From Arion vulgaris (lineage: Eukaryota; Mollusca; Gastropoda; Stylommatophora; Arionidae), in NCBI GenBank assembly GCA_020796225.1, contig CM036765.1, positions 3,928,228 to 3,992,227 on the forward strand: DNA of 64,000 bases, in the 5' to 3' direction. A program made the position numbers and the translations under genes. Every line of letters begins with the position of its first letter. The first letter of the stretch is position 1. The notes under the pieces were generated by a model that saw only the letters and a list, made by a program, of their open reading frames with translations, did no database searches and was not told the origin of the DNA. Below are positions 1-10,444 of this stretch, piece after piece.

Positions 1-370
1 CAGGCACTCATGTAGTATAATGTGTCCGAAATATTTAATTTCCTTTGTTTTTATATTCTTTAATAGCCAACTCTCTTTAATATCAAGCTGTTGCAGAACA
101 GAAGCATTTGTTCGCTTCTCTGTCCGTGATATTCTAAGTACTCTTCTGTAACATTTGTATTCAAAGGCAATGATGATCTTCTCTGTCGCGTTGTCCATGG
201 TCCATGTCTCACAACCATACGTAACCAAGGGAAAACACAGGTTCTGAAACATGTGAGTTTTGTTCTCATGTCAGTCCCTTTCATAGGTTAGTTAGTTCTT
301 ATAGTTTTTGCAAAGCAATGCTCAGCCTTCTTTTAATTTCTTTTATAACATTCCTGTCTTGACTTATTCC
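1..370 (-). mobile_element. LINE fragment, reverse-transcriptase C-terminus
   Basis: Read on the minus strand, with breaks, it gives 'ETWTMDNATEKIIIAFEYKC', 'YRRVLRISRTEKRTN' and 'KEIKYFGHIIL'. This is the C-terminal arm seen after the catalytic part of many non-LTR reverse transcriptases. It is cut by the window edge. Confidence 0.7.
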
Positions 371-965
371 TCTCCTTATAAGACTTTGCTATCCTGCATA
401 CAGTGTGGAAGTCCACTGCCATCTCCACGAAAACAAAGCTCAAGATATTCAGCTCAAATGTGAAATCTGTGTTGCTGTATGGCTCAGAAACATTGCGAGT
501 GACCAAGTTAAATACAAATAATATTCAGACCTTTGTCAACGGATGTCTTCTGCGGATTCTCAGACTGAGATGATATGATAGAGTTGCAAGCACAGACCTG
601 TGGATAAGAACTGAACAGGAACCCATGATGAACCAGGTTAAGAGGAAAAAATGGCAATGGGTCGGGCATACCCTACGGAAGACACAGTCCAGTGTCACTA
701 GACAAGCATTGAGTGGAACCTGCAAGGAAAATAAAAAGAGACGCCTAAACAGACCTGGAGATGAGTTTTCTTGAGGAACTGATGATGATGATGCTCCATA
801 CGGTGATGATGACTATCAATTTTCATCCAAAAATGTAGTTGCATTATGTTTGTCTGTGTTGCATAGGTGACTATCTTGAGGAACTGATGAGTGCTAGACT
901 ATCCTGGGAGACAATAAAGAAAACAGGAGAGACCTAGAAGAGTGGTGAACAACTGTTGAGGTCTA
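371..965 (+). mobile_element. LINE fragment, reverse-transcriptase C-terminus
   Basis: Plus-strand translation contains 'VLLYGSETLRVTK', 'FVNGCLLRILRL' and 'KKWQWVGHTLRKTQSSVTRQ' with several stops. It is the same family as the element at 62830-63260. From 966 to 1340 I see only AT-rich sequence without a clear feature. Confidence 0.65.
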
Positions 966-1344
966 TGCTCACGAGAAGTGGAGAGGAATAAGTATAACAT
1001 GTCCATCACTTGTCAGCAATGTCCCAGGTTTGTTAGGTAGATTGCCATATAGAAGAGTTTATAATGTACATGTTAATATGAGAAAAGATCTGATAAAAAT
1101 TGCTGCATCTCGCCAAACTTGATGAAAGTAAATATTGATGAAAGAAATCATAAACAATTCTTCAGGTATATGAAATCATTAACAAAGTGTGATACATCTT
1201 TTGATAATTCTCATTCAGCATCAGTAACTTAACATATTAACTAACAAATGCCACAGCATGTGCAGTTTGTCTGTCCCTTTCACAATGTGCCATTATTTGT
1301 TTCATTGTCAAATTAGCTCACAATTTATCATAATGCATTCTGAG

Positions 1345-2080
1345 TGACATCATCATTGTCAAATAGCTTGTCCTGTGCCGAACTTTGCCACCCTAACAGT
1401 CCTTCGAATATCTCTCTCTCCTGAGGCCCGATGTCCCACCTCTGCAGCCATTGTACAAATCATCAGTTACATCTTTAATCCATCTTCTCCGTGGTCTTCC
1501 TCTTCTTCTTTTTGCCAGGATGCCTCCTTTCATGGCGGTTTTCTCCACCTTCGTGTCTCTTTATATGTCCAAAATGCTTCAATTTTATCATTCTTATTTG
1601 TAGAATCGGCTAGTTTTCTTTGATTTTGAGTTCATTCTGGATAGATCTATTTGTTCTCTTCTCAGTCCATGATATCCAGAGGACTCTTCTGTAACATATT
1701 CAAAAGCACATATATGTTTCTCCACTGCCTTGTTAAATGTTTAGTTTAGTCGTCGGATCACCATCACTGCATGTCGAACAAATTAGTCCATAAGTGCTCC
1801 AATCTCTCCCTCAGTATGTCCATCAGCGTGTGGCGACTAACGACACCAGTTCTTTGTTGGTTTACAATTCTTCTTTGTCTGCCAGCATAGCGTTTTGTAG
1901 AATCCAGTCTTAACTTTGAGTTCTTGCTGTCTGGTCTAGTGTTCTGGATTCATCCATATTCAGTGAATCATGTACACGCCTTCTCCTTATGTTAAATGTT
2001 CTGTGTGACAACGATTCTTAATTTCTCATCAAGGTTCAGTAAACTTATGTTAAATATACAATCATTTATCAACAAAATGA
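1345..2080 (-). mobile_element. LINE-G 3' end and a second decayed LINE piece
   Basis: 1345-1745 matches the LINE-G 3' region also found at 8715-9285, 27075-27475 and 38270-38500 (shared stretches 'caaatcatcagttacat' and 'gcttgtcctg'). 1746-2080 resembles 63380-63760 and looks like another reverse-transcriptase remnant read on the minus strand. Confidence 0.6.
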
Positions 2081-2173
2081 CATGCCATTCATTAACTTTA
2101 GTCCCCACAAAAAAATAAGAAAACGATAGCATAATTTATATATACACCTGCAGAGCGAAAAAGTAAATAAAAA

Positions 2174-2179
2174 TTTATT
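2174..2179 (-). promoter_or_regulatory. Candidate polyadenylation signal AATAAA
   Basis: On the minus strand AATAAA lies about 230 bp downstream of the receptor stop codon. The interval 2180-2411 is AT-rich, non-repetitive and fits a short 3' UTR. No transcript evidence is available. Confidence 0.45.
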
Positions 2180-2411
2180 CAACAACAGCGTGGTTTTTCA
2201 ATGTGGCTGTTAATGTGTTAAAACATTTCAGTAATTGTGGACACAGTTTTTATAAACATGTAAGTCTGCTACTTATAGCTACTTTGTCAATGCAATGGGT
2301 AGGAATATTGATGTTCTGTACATCAACATCAGAATTTGTTCTAGATTTGAAAATCATCACATGTGTAGACTAATGCCTGCACTATTTTACCTTTTATGCC
2401 AGGTGTAAATT

Positions 2412-3878
2412 TCACACCTTGCTTATATTTCCACTCAAGGCTGATAAGGCACGTAATACAGCGTTACCATTTTTTTTAGTGTCAGTGTTTTTAACATTTA
2501 CGTCAATCTCATCTAATGATTCCTTACTGGAGGAAAGATTAATAGATTCCAGGCTTGCCTGTCTTTGATAATCTGCAGGCATGGATGTTTGTTCAACAAC
2601 GTCAGGGATTGATGAACTGATCATGCTATGTGGTGAGTGATCTGGTGATCTTTCTGGGGAATGATGAGGTTCATCTACCTCTTGCAGGGATTGTTCAGAA
2701 TGTTGAACGTTGTCTTCGGTATCAACATAATTGTAATTTGTTATAGCTGCAAACTGGTTCATTCTGCTGAACATGGGACTAGGCAGAATGGGGTGTTTCT
2801 GGTTTATGTTTGATGTCGGTGACTGGTAATGTGATGCAGGGATATTAGATACAGGATCCTGAGAGTTCTTTGATGGGCTGGCATAATGTATGGGCGAAGA
2901 TTCAATTTCTTGATACGCAAATGCATGATTTTCATTTGGCCTTGTTGACTTGCCACTTGCGACAGAAGTGTTGCCGTTGTAGCTATTGATATTATCATTT
3001 ACTACAGGTGAGCTTCTATACGCCAATGGGGATGTTTGAATGATGCTGTTGGAAAACTGCAGCTGCTGTTGCTGGTGCTGAAGCATTTGTGCCCTCTGAA
3101 GAGCAGCTGTGCTGTAAGGTCCATACGAAGGGTTTACAGAAGAATTGGCTGATGAAGTATGTGATTTGACTGATGCCCGTTTTTGTAAATGTTGCCTATC
3201 CTGCATAAATGCATCTCTTTCCTCGGGAGAAGAACTATTTTGGGGGGCCAGTTGCCCATTTGATCCTTGCATGAAATAAACAACTTGATCCTGAATCTCA
3301 GACCCACCAGCAGGTTTCCCTCTCATAGACGGTGAAGCAACAAAGAAAATTTGTCCACCAGCTAAAGACTGAGATTCAGGTGTTCTACTCATGTTAACAT
3401 TGCCACTCATGCTACCAGCAATAGATGAGGATGGACGTCTAGTTATCCTAGTGTTGTCAGTTCTATTCTCCACATAATTCTGACTGCCTTGTTTACTTCT
3501 GTAAAATGAATCATTACCAATAGGACTTACAGGCAGCGGACGACTGGAATATGGAGACACGAATTGTCCTGTGGAAATCACTGACGATGGAGCATTTCTC
3601 GCCTGATTTTGGTTGATAGAACGACCTGATTGATTTCGATTTACTACAGCTCCAACTTGAGATACCGATTCAATATTATCGCTAATGAATGCTAAATTAT
3701 TCACACCGCCATTAAGATCTGATGCACTACTCTCACTATTGTTCAGTCTTATACTGTTTATTATAGGATAGGGATTCATAGAATTGGCAAAACTGATGCC
3801 ATGTGTATCGCTGTATGGCTGGTATAATATTTTGTCAGGTTCATCATAAATTTCTTCTTTACAATTTTGTATTTGTTT
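2412..3878 (-). CDS. Exon 14: long low-complexity cytoplasmic tail and stop codon
   Basis: An open frame of about 489 codons ends at the TGA at 2412-2414. It is rich in Ser, Asn, Gln and Pro, with a short Gln run ('QHQQQQLQF') and an 'SPERSPDHSPHS' cluster, so it is probably disordered. Tyrosine motifs stand out: 'IYDEPD' near the membrane (3837-3848), then 'HYASP' and 'HYQSP'. The 5' boundary is unsettled. The best polypyrimidine acceptor ('cttgttttctcag', exon from 3887) enters another frame after exon 13 and stops within about 10 codons. The acceptor at 3879-3880 opens the tail frame, but in phase 0, whereas exon 13 ends in phase 1. A missed small exon, an alternative acceptor, or a one-base error in 'aaagaaac' would reconcile them. 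That the tail belongs to this gene is inferred from position, strand and coding character. Confidence 0.7.
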   Translation of the reverse strand, partial: KQIQNCKEEIYDEPDKILYQPYSDTHGISFANSMNPYPIINSIRLNNSESSASDLNGGVNNLAFISDNIESVSQVGAVVNRNQSGRSINQNQARNAPSSVISTGQFVSPYSSRPLPVSPIGNDSFYRSKQGSQNYVENRTDNTRITRRPSSSIAGSMSGNVNMSRTPESQSLAGGQIFFVASPSMRGKPAGGSEIQDQVVYFMQGSNGQLAPQNSSSPEERDAFMQDRQHLQKRASVKSHTSSANSSVNPSYGPYSTAALQRAQMLQHQQQQLQFSNSIIQTSPLAYRSSPVVNDNINSYNGNTSVASGKSTRPNENHAFAYQEIESSPIHYASPSKNSQDPVSNIPASHYQSPTSNINQKHPILPSPMFSRMNQFAAITNYNYVDTEDNVQHSEQSLQEVDEPHHSPERSPDHSPHSMISSSIPDVVEQTSMPADYQRQASLESINLSSSKESLDEIDVNVKNTDTKKNGNAVLRALSALSGNISKV

Positions 3879-3989
3879 CTTTCAGACCTGAGAAAACAAG
3901 AAAATCAAAAAATTAAACATACAACTTTACTAACATGTTTTGTCTCATTTGTTAAATAAGTGACTTCTCCTGTGTGTTGACGTGGCTCA

Positions 3990-4775
3990 AGGGGAGCAAA
4001 GAATAGTAACACTGCAATCTACAAGGCATCTCATAAGAGGCATGTCACTGAGGTAGGGACCTAGGGAAGCTACCCTAGTAAATAAAAAGCGTAGAAGAAA
4101 TCGAATGTGCTGGCCTACTTGTAGGCACATAACTAGCACGACGTAATTCGCTCTTCTAAAAAAATATGGCCAGCAATGGCAGAATGTGGGAGGGTCATTC
4201 AGAGTCAGGACTGTTTGATTCTGAACACGACTTTGCTAGCGCATTTCGCCATGTTTGGTCGGGTATTTTCCGGTTTCGTTTGCCGAGCTACTGAGTTAGT
4301 GCTTGAGCAAGCTGTGAGCTATGACTGTTACATGGAATGCTTTTTGCTGTGTCAACTGTGCGTTTGTTGTGTGTATTCAGAAAATGGCGGACAGCGGTTA
4401 TGACGAACAAGCTCAATCTGCCGTATGCAGTTATATTGCGGTGCAGAAAGCTGGATTTTGTCGTGATTGATGTTCCTTCGACAAGAATTGCAATTCAAGT
4501 GATGAACAGTTGTTGCAGGTTGCTCTTTGTGGCGGTATGCGACTGTTTCATTCTGGAATTAGTTCACACAGGAAACATTTCACAGTTGTTAGCATTTGTG
4601 TGATTTTCATTGGCATAAGAACGGAGCAATTATGGGGTGACCCGTTGCAATGAAGTTGGAACCGTACTTATGAACTATGAATTCGCTCTTAGGCTTGGAT
4701 AACATACAAATCACAAAGAGTGGTTAACAAGTGGTCGATATAGAGCATTCGAAGAAGAAGAAAGAAGAAGATATA
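3990..4775 (-). mobile_element. SINE-B copy, split by an insertion
   Basis: 3990-4155 and 4680-4775 together match the SINE-B consensus also seen at 13585, 25350, 33805, 54935 and 56695 (landmarks on its sense strand: 'ttaaccactctttgtgat', 'tgtgccagttatgcgcctac', 'gacatgccttgtaggt'). The two halves are separated by 524 bp of unrelated DNA. Confidence 0.7.
4156..4679. mobile_element. 524-bp insertion of unknown origin with 11-bp target-site duplication
   Basis: The 11-mer AATTCGCTCTT occurs at 4145-4155 and again at 4680-4690, exactly where SINE-B is interrupted. The insert has no obvious terminal inverted repeat and no 3' poly(A). On the plus strand it has a short frame starting 'MADSGYDEQAQSAV' at about 4384. 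I do not recognise it. Confidence 0.6.
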
Positions 4776-6410
4776 AGTGGCTATGTGGTTAATCTGTTTG
4801 CCTTGCATTCCGAAAGTTCTGAGGTTCAAACCGACCATGCCATTCATAAGTGCATTTTCTATAAATCCTAGGATTATTGTTACAGTTTTGGAGTTCATGC
4901 TTGTCACAAATTTGACAGATGGCATTCCATTTCTGTGGAGGGGACCAAGCCATGTGGGAAACCTATTGTTGACAGTTTTGGAGTTCATGCTTTGTGAAAC
5001 ATTTGACAGATGGCATTCCATTTCTGTGGAGGAGGAGGACCAAGCCATGTGGGGAAACCTATTGTTACAGTTTTGGAGTTCATGCTTTGTGCACAACATT
5101 TGACAGATGGCATTCCATTTCTGTGGAGGGGGACCAAGCCATGTGGGGAAACCTATTGTTACAGTTTTGGAGTTCATGCTTTGTGCACAACATTTGACAG
5201 ATGGCATTCCATTTCTGTGGAGGAGGAGGACCAAGCCATGTGGGGAAACCTATTGTTACAGTTTTGGAGTTCATGCTTTGTGCACAACATTTGACAGATG
5301 GCATTCCATTTCTGTGGAGGGGGACCAGCATTGGAAACCTATTTTAGCAGTTTTGGAGTTCATGCTTTGTGCACAACATTTGACAGATGGCATTCCATTT
5401 CTGTGGAGGAGGGGGACCAAGCCATGTGGGGAAACCTATTGTTACAGTTTTGGAGTTCATGCTTTGTGCACAACATTTGACAGATGGCATTCCATTTCTG
5501 TGGAGGGGGACCAAGCCATGTGGGGAAACCTATTGTTACAGTTTTGGAGTTCATGCTTTGTGCACAACATTTGACAGATGGCATTCCATTTCTGTGGAGG
5601 AGGGGGACCAAGCCATGTGGGGAAACCTATTGTTACAGTTTTGGAGTTCATGCTTTGTGCACAACATTTGACAGATGGCATTCCATTTCTGTGAGGAGGA
5701 GGGGACCAAGCCATGTGGGGAAACCTAGAGCAGTGAATTCTGTGGAGGAGGAGGGGGAACAAGCCATGATGTGGGGAAACCTAGAGCAGTGAATTCTGTG
5801 GAGGAGGAGGGGGAACAAGCCATGATGTGGGGAAACCTAGAGCAGTGAATTCTGTGGAGGAGGAGGGGGAACAAGCCATGTGGGGAAACCTAGAGCAGTG
5901 AATTCTGAGGAGGAGGGGGACCAAGCCATGTGGGGAAACCTAGAGCAGTGAATTCTGAGGAGGAGGGGGACCAAGCCATGTGGGGAAACCTAGAGCAGTG
6001 AATTCTGTGGAGGAGGAGGGGGAACAAGCCATGATGTGGGGAAACCTAGAGCAGTGAATTCTGTGGAGGAGGAGGGGGAACAAGCCATGTGGGGAAACCT
6101 AGAGCAGTGAATTCTGTGGAGGAGGAGGGGGAACAAGCCATGTGGGGAAACCTAGAGCAGTGAATTCTGTGGAGGAGGAGGGGGAACAAGCTATGATGTG
6201 GGGAAACCTAGAGCAGTGAAATCAATTGCAAAGGTTGTGGGTTCGGATCCAGACAATGCCATGTTCTGTTCATGAGTGCATTTTTCCATAAATCCCTAGG
6301 ATTGATGTTAGAGCTATGGAGATCATGCATTGTGCGCAACGCTCAACTTGTGGTGTGCTATTTCTGCGCAGAGGGAACAAAGTAAAATGGAAAATCTTCT
6401 GAAACAATAA
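4776..6410 (+). mobile_element. SINE-T copy with internal VNTR expansion
   Basis: The head at about 4776-4920 and the tail at about 6225-6410 both match the SINE-T family (compare 33025-33275). Between them are about 9 units of 89-97 bp (4921-5715), each holding 'ggcattccatttctgtgg' and 'gttttggagttcatgctttg'. These are followed by about 10 units of 50-59 bp (5716-6215) built on 'cctagagcagtgaattctg'. Both unit types are pieces of the SINE body, so the array grew inside the SINE. Long reading frames across it are incidental. Confidence 0.75.
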
Positions 6411-6579
6411 AGTCAATCCCATGCAGACTTTTTGTTGCAAACTACCAATCCATCCTTGTAAATCCCAATGTCCCCTTCCTTGTAGTTTTCATTAATGATG
6501 GACTTGACGTCTGTATACAATGCCATGAGATTTCCCTCTCTGCAACCTTTGCCGAACTTAATTATGATCAAAAAGGTGT

Positions 6580-6993
6580 TCCTGTATATTTAAGGATGCA
6601 TACTCAGCGACTCTATGAGCATGATACAGAAGATCAAGGCCGTTATGTACGAAGGCAGTGGATGCAATTAATACAAATCTCTAGACAATCGAGATACTTA
6701 ACTTCATCTTTGTTCCGCATCACGCTGGTGTGAAGGGCAATGAGAGAGAAGATGCACTGGTGAGCAATGCTACGATTGAGAATAGGTCTTCTATGGACAA
6801 AAGCGACATCATCAACGCTCTCAGAGAAAATATACACTCTGAAGATTTCAATGACGAAGATTAAGGGTATTCTCTATCTCAGTTGCGAAAATTGTGCATA
6901 CTGATAGGTGCAGCAAGATGGGAAAACCATGAGAAAAAAACCCAGTAGATACATTAATCAACACAGAACGGGAGTTGTTAATCTAAACACACT
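6580..6993 (+). mobile_element. LINE-J fragment (RNase H and C-terminal tail)
   Basis: A decayed copy of the element seen intact-ish at 52930-53570: RNase H-like 'LRNTLV'-type remnants, then 'cattaatcaacacagaacgg', matching 'LINQHGTG' of LINE-J. It runs straight into the 48-bp array. Confidence 0.55.
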
Positions 6994-7905
6994 GTGATAC
7001 ATGCTTGGGAGGAGATCAGAGCAATTATGGACATGTCCGATGAGATACATGCTTGGGATGAGATCGGAGCTATTATGGACATGTCTGATGTGCTACATGC
7101 TTGGGATGAGATCAGAGCTATTATGGACATGTCTGATGTGATACATGCTTGGGATGAGATCGGAGCTATTATGGACATGTCCGATGAGATACATGCTTGG
7201 GATGAGATCGGAGCTATTATGGACATGTCTGATGTGCTACATGCTTGGGATGAGATCGGAGATATTATGGACATGTCTGATGTGATACATGCTTGGGATG
7301 AGATCGGAGCTATTATGGACATGTCTGATGTTGATACATGCTTGGGATGAGATCGGAGATATTATGGACATGTCTGATGTGATACATGCTTGGGATGAGA
7401 TCAGAGCTATTATGGACATGTCTGATGTGATACATGCTTGGGATGAGATCGGAGAAATTATGGACATGTCTGATGTGATACATGCTTGGGATGAGATCGG
7501 AGCTATTATGGACATGTCTGATGTGATACATGCTTGGGATGAGATCGGAGAAATTATGGACATGTCTGATGTGATACATGCTTGGGATGAGATCAGAGCT
7601 ATTATGGACATGTCTGATGTGATACATGCTTGGGATGAGATCGGAGAAATTATGGACATGTCTGATGTGATACATGCTTGGGATGAGATCGGAGCTATTA
7701 TGGACATGTCTGATGTGATACATGCTTGGGATGAGATCGGAGAAATTATGGACATGTCTGATGTGATACATGCTTGGGATGAGATCGGAGAAATTATGGA
7801 CATGTCTGATGTGATACATGCTTGGGATGAGATCGGAGAAATTATGGACATGTCTGATGTGATACATGCTTGGAATGAGATCGGAGATTATGGAATGCCC
7901 ATGCG
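6994..7905 (+). repeat. 48-bp tandem array (about 19 copies)
   Basis: The unit contains 'gatacatgcttgggatgaga' and 'ctattatggacatgtctgat'. 48 is a multiple of 3, so every frame stays open on both strands (for example 'IHAWDEIGAIMDMSDV' repeated). The unit corresponds to the LINE-J segment 'RRRSEHIWTCPECIED' (53390-53430), so it was seeded by the adjoining LINE. Units differ by a few substitutions only. 7906-8175 has no recognisable feature. Confidence 0.85.
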
Positions 7906-8175
7906 ATGTGATCCTAAATAAACAAAAAGCACATAACCCTCTATGGGATGAATTCGAGCTTCACAGTTGAACAGTGGACATGACTTAACTTGCTCTATCT
8001 TATGAGCAAGAACAGGATAAGCTTGTTAGTTTTTAAATAAAAATGAGACATGACTGTTTAGTTTGTCTTCAATATTGCATATTGGAGACTGACTATCTTT
8101 GTTGTCAAACTTTAACAGTAAGATGAAACCTCCAAACTACTTATGTTGAAACAAAGATATAAATATGAAACTTAC

Positions 8176-8359
8176 TTCTGTACTTTCTTGTAAAAAAGAC
8201 AGCAACAGCAGCAATAGCTACAAGCACTGCCAAAATTAAGACTGCAATTAGGGAAATTAGCAAGACATCTGATTGTCTGTATTCTGACAAAGATGAAGAA
8301 CTCTCCTTGGCTGCATCTACATCAGGTTGCTTGCGTGGTTGGCAACGTGCACACAAACT
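8176..8359 (-). CDS. Exon 13: Cys linker, juxtamembrane stretch and single transmembrane helix
   Basis: 184 bp, phase 0 in and phase 1 out, with acceptor 'attacatttcag' and donor GTAAGT. It starts 'SLCARCQPRKQPD', goes through a Ser-rich spacer ('KESSSSLSEYRQS') and enters a strongly hydrophobic run beginning 'DVLLISLIAVLILAVLVAI' and ending 'AAVAVFF'. That is followed by the basic stop-transfer 'TRKYR'. About 25 hydrophobic residues make one membrane pass. There is no sign of further helices here or in the 4.3-kb intron that follows. Confidence 0.9.
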
Positions 8360-8402
8360 CTGAAATGTAATTATAATGGTTTTTAAAAAATAATAACATA
8401 AG

Positions 8403-8580
8403 ATTTCATAAAATTAGTGCAATGTTTCATAAAATTAGTGCAATGTTTCATAAAATTAGTGCAATGTTTCATAAAATTAGTGCAATGTTTCATAAAATTA
8501 GTGCAATATTTCATAAAATTAGTGCAATATTTCATAAAATTAGTGCAATGTTTTATAAAATTAGTGCAATGTTTCATAAA
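8403..8580. repeat. 21-bp tandem array (about 8 copies)
   Basis: The unit is 'gtttcataaaattagtgcaa' plus one base, with near-perfect copies starting about 45 bp beyond the exon 13 acceptor side. Open frames here are incidental. Confidence 0.85.
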
Positions 8581-8714
8581 ATATTATGGGGGTCTATGTG
8601 GCAAAAGTGGATATTGTCTTACATTCCAAAAGTTGTGCGCTCGAATTTGAAAATAAAATATTTCGTAAAATCCAGATATACATTCATAAAAATCAGAGTT
8701 GACAGGAGATTCAT

Positions 8715-9285
8715 CAGCTTATCATCATTAAATAGCTTGTCCTGAGCAGAACTTTGCCGCCTTAACAATCCTGTGGAATTTCTCTCTTTTTTTAGGTCAG
8801 ATGTCCCACCTCTGCAGTCGTCATGATCAAATCATCAGTTACATCCTGAATCCACCTTCTCTGTGGTCTTCCTCTTCTCGTTGCCGGGATGTCTCCTTCC
8901 ATGATGGTCTTCTCCAATCCTTCGTGTTTTTATATGTCCAAAATACTTCAATTTTCTCATTCTTATTTGTAACATCAGCCAGTTTCTTTGATTTTGAGTA
9001 CTTTCTGTATAGATCTATTTGTTCTCTTCTCTGTCCATGATATATACGGAATATTCTTTTGTAACACATATTCAAAAGCACAAATGTTTTTCCTGCTTAT
9101 TAAATGTCCATGCTTCACACCCATACGTTGCCACTGGGAATATGCATGCTCTTAGTATTCTTATTTTTGTTTTCCTAACAGTTCCAGTCCATACTGTTTT
9201 TAGTTGTTTAGTTGTTTTTTTTGTAAGGCCATATTTGCTCTTCTTTTAATTTCCTTCTTACCAGATTCATCAATTTGGAGTGGAA
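8715..9285 (-). mobile_element. LINE-G 3' region
   Basis: Minus-strand translation gives 'CYKRIFRIYHGQRREQIDLY', 'SKKLADVTNKNEKIEVFW' and 'GKTIMEGDIPGKRRRGRP'-like sequence. It is the C-terminal arm of a reverse transcriptase with the usual basic 'GRP..RW' end. The 3' end lies at about 8715. Confidence 0.7.
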
Positions 9286-9289
9286 AAAA

Positions 9290-9430
9290 CAAACTCACTA
9301 CTTACTGCAGGGATCAACATTGCAAACAATTGCTACAAACTTCACTACTTGGTGCAGGGATCAACATTGCAAACAATTGCTACAAACTTCACTACTTGGT
9401 GCAGGGATCAACATTGCAAACAATTGCTCC
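9290..9430. repeat. 47-bp tandem repeat (3 copies)
   Basis: Three near-identical units carrying 'gggatcaacattgcaaacaa' and 'ttcactacttggtgca'. No relation to the larger 47-bp satellite at 47560. Confidence 0.8.
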
Positions 9431-9499
9431 TATTATTATGGGAATAACAATAACCAATGATCATTTAGAATGTTACCTTCTAATGTTCAAAACCTGATT

Positions 9500-9755
9500 T
9501 TTTTGTTTCGATCCGGAAGCACTTGAGCTTTTAGCTCTTCGACTTTTTTGCCATGGACATCGTAACCCTTCAGTTCGGTGCCACGAACACCGTAAATCTG
9601 GAGAACCTCTGGTTTTTCTGCCAGCCCGTGGAATTGAACCATACTCTCAGGAGCTTGTCACTGTCGTCCTACGCGTTCGAACATGCTGGGTTCAAAACTT
9701 TAAAGACACAACACACACATACACACACACATACACATACACATACAACACAACA
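9500..9755 (+). mobile_element. SINE-C copy followed by a (CA)n tract
   Basis: 9500-9700 matches in reverse the element at 14985-15257 (shared 'ccgtaaatctggagaacctc' and 'ctgccagcccg'). It is followed by a CA/TACA simple repeat at 9705-9755. Confidence 0.55.
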
Positions 9756-9784
9756 CATAAATGTAAGAGAACTATTTTAAAATG

Positions 9785-10440
9785 TAGTTTAACGCTTTCT
9801 CTCCTAGCTTTGTATTCACAATGTATTTATTTACTAGTTGTGTATTCACAATGTAATTATAGTTACTAAAAGCTTATGTATTCACAATGTAATTATTTCT
9901 AGCTTATGATTCACAATGTAATTATTTACCTAGCTTATGTATTCCAAGTAATTATTTACTAGCTTATGTATTCCAATGTATTCTATTATGTATTCACTAT
10001 GTATTCATTATGTATTCACAATGTAATTATTTCCTAGCTTATGTATTCACAATGTAATTATTTCCTAGATTATGTATGCACAATGTAATTATTTACTAGC
10101 TTATGTATTCACAATGTAATTATTTCCTAGCTTGTGTATTCACAATGTAATTATTTCCTAGCTTATGTATTCACAATGTAATTATTTACTAGCTTATGTA
10201 TTCACAATGTAATTATTTCCTAGCTTATGTATTCACGATGTAATTATTTCCTAGTTATGTATTCACAATGTAATTATTTCTAGCTTGTTTATTCACAATG
10301 TAATTATTTCCTAGCTTTGTATTCACGATGTAATTATTTCCTAGTTTGTGTATTCCAATGTAATTATTTACTAGCTTATGTATTCACAATGTAATTAATT
10401 CCTAGCTTATGTATTCACAATGTAATTATTTCCTATTTGA
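9785..10440. repeat. 31-bp tandem array (about 20 copies)
   Basis: The unit contains 'tagcttatgtattcacaatg' followed by 'taattatttcc', with indels in the 5' copies. AT-rich, no coding signal. Confidence 0.85.
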
Positions 10441-10444
10441 TTGA

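Noticed and set aside
4176..4603. Small proteins of 75-88 residues in the 524-bp insertion
   Set aside because: No recognisable domain, overlapping frames, and located in a mobile insertion. Kept only as an unknown element.
7237..7921. Frames of about 200 codons repeating 'IHAWDEIGAIMDMSDV' or its antisense
   Set aside because: Product of a 48-bp tandem unit open on both strands, traceable to a LINE fragment.
3882..8175. Hidden seven-helix domain between the TM exon and the tail
   Set aside because: The intron was read on the minus strand. It contains only SINE/LINE sequence, arrays and short AT-rich DNA, with no further hydrophobic frame.
9785..10440. CRISPR-like array of regularly spaced repeats
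   Set aside because: Units are contiguous without unique spacers, as in all other arrays here. The context is a eukaryotic intron.
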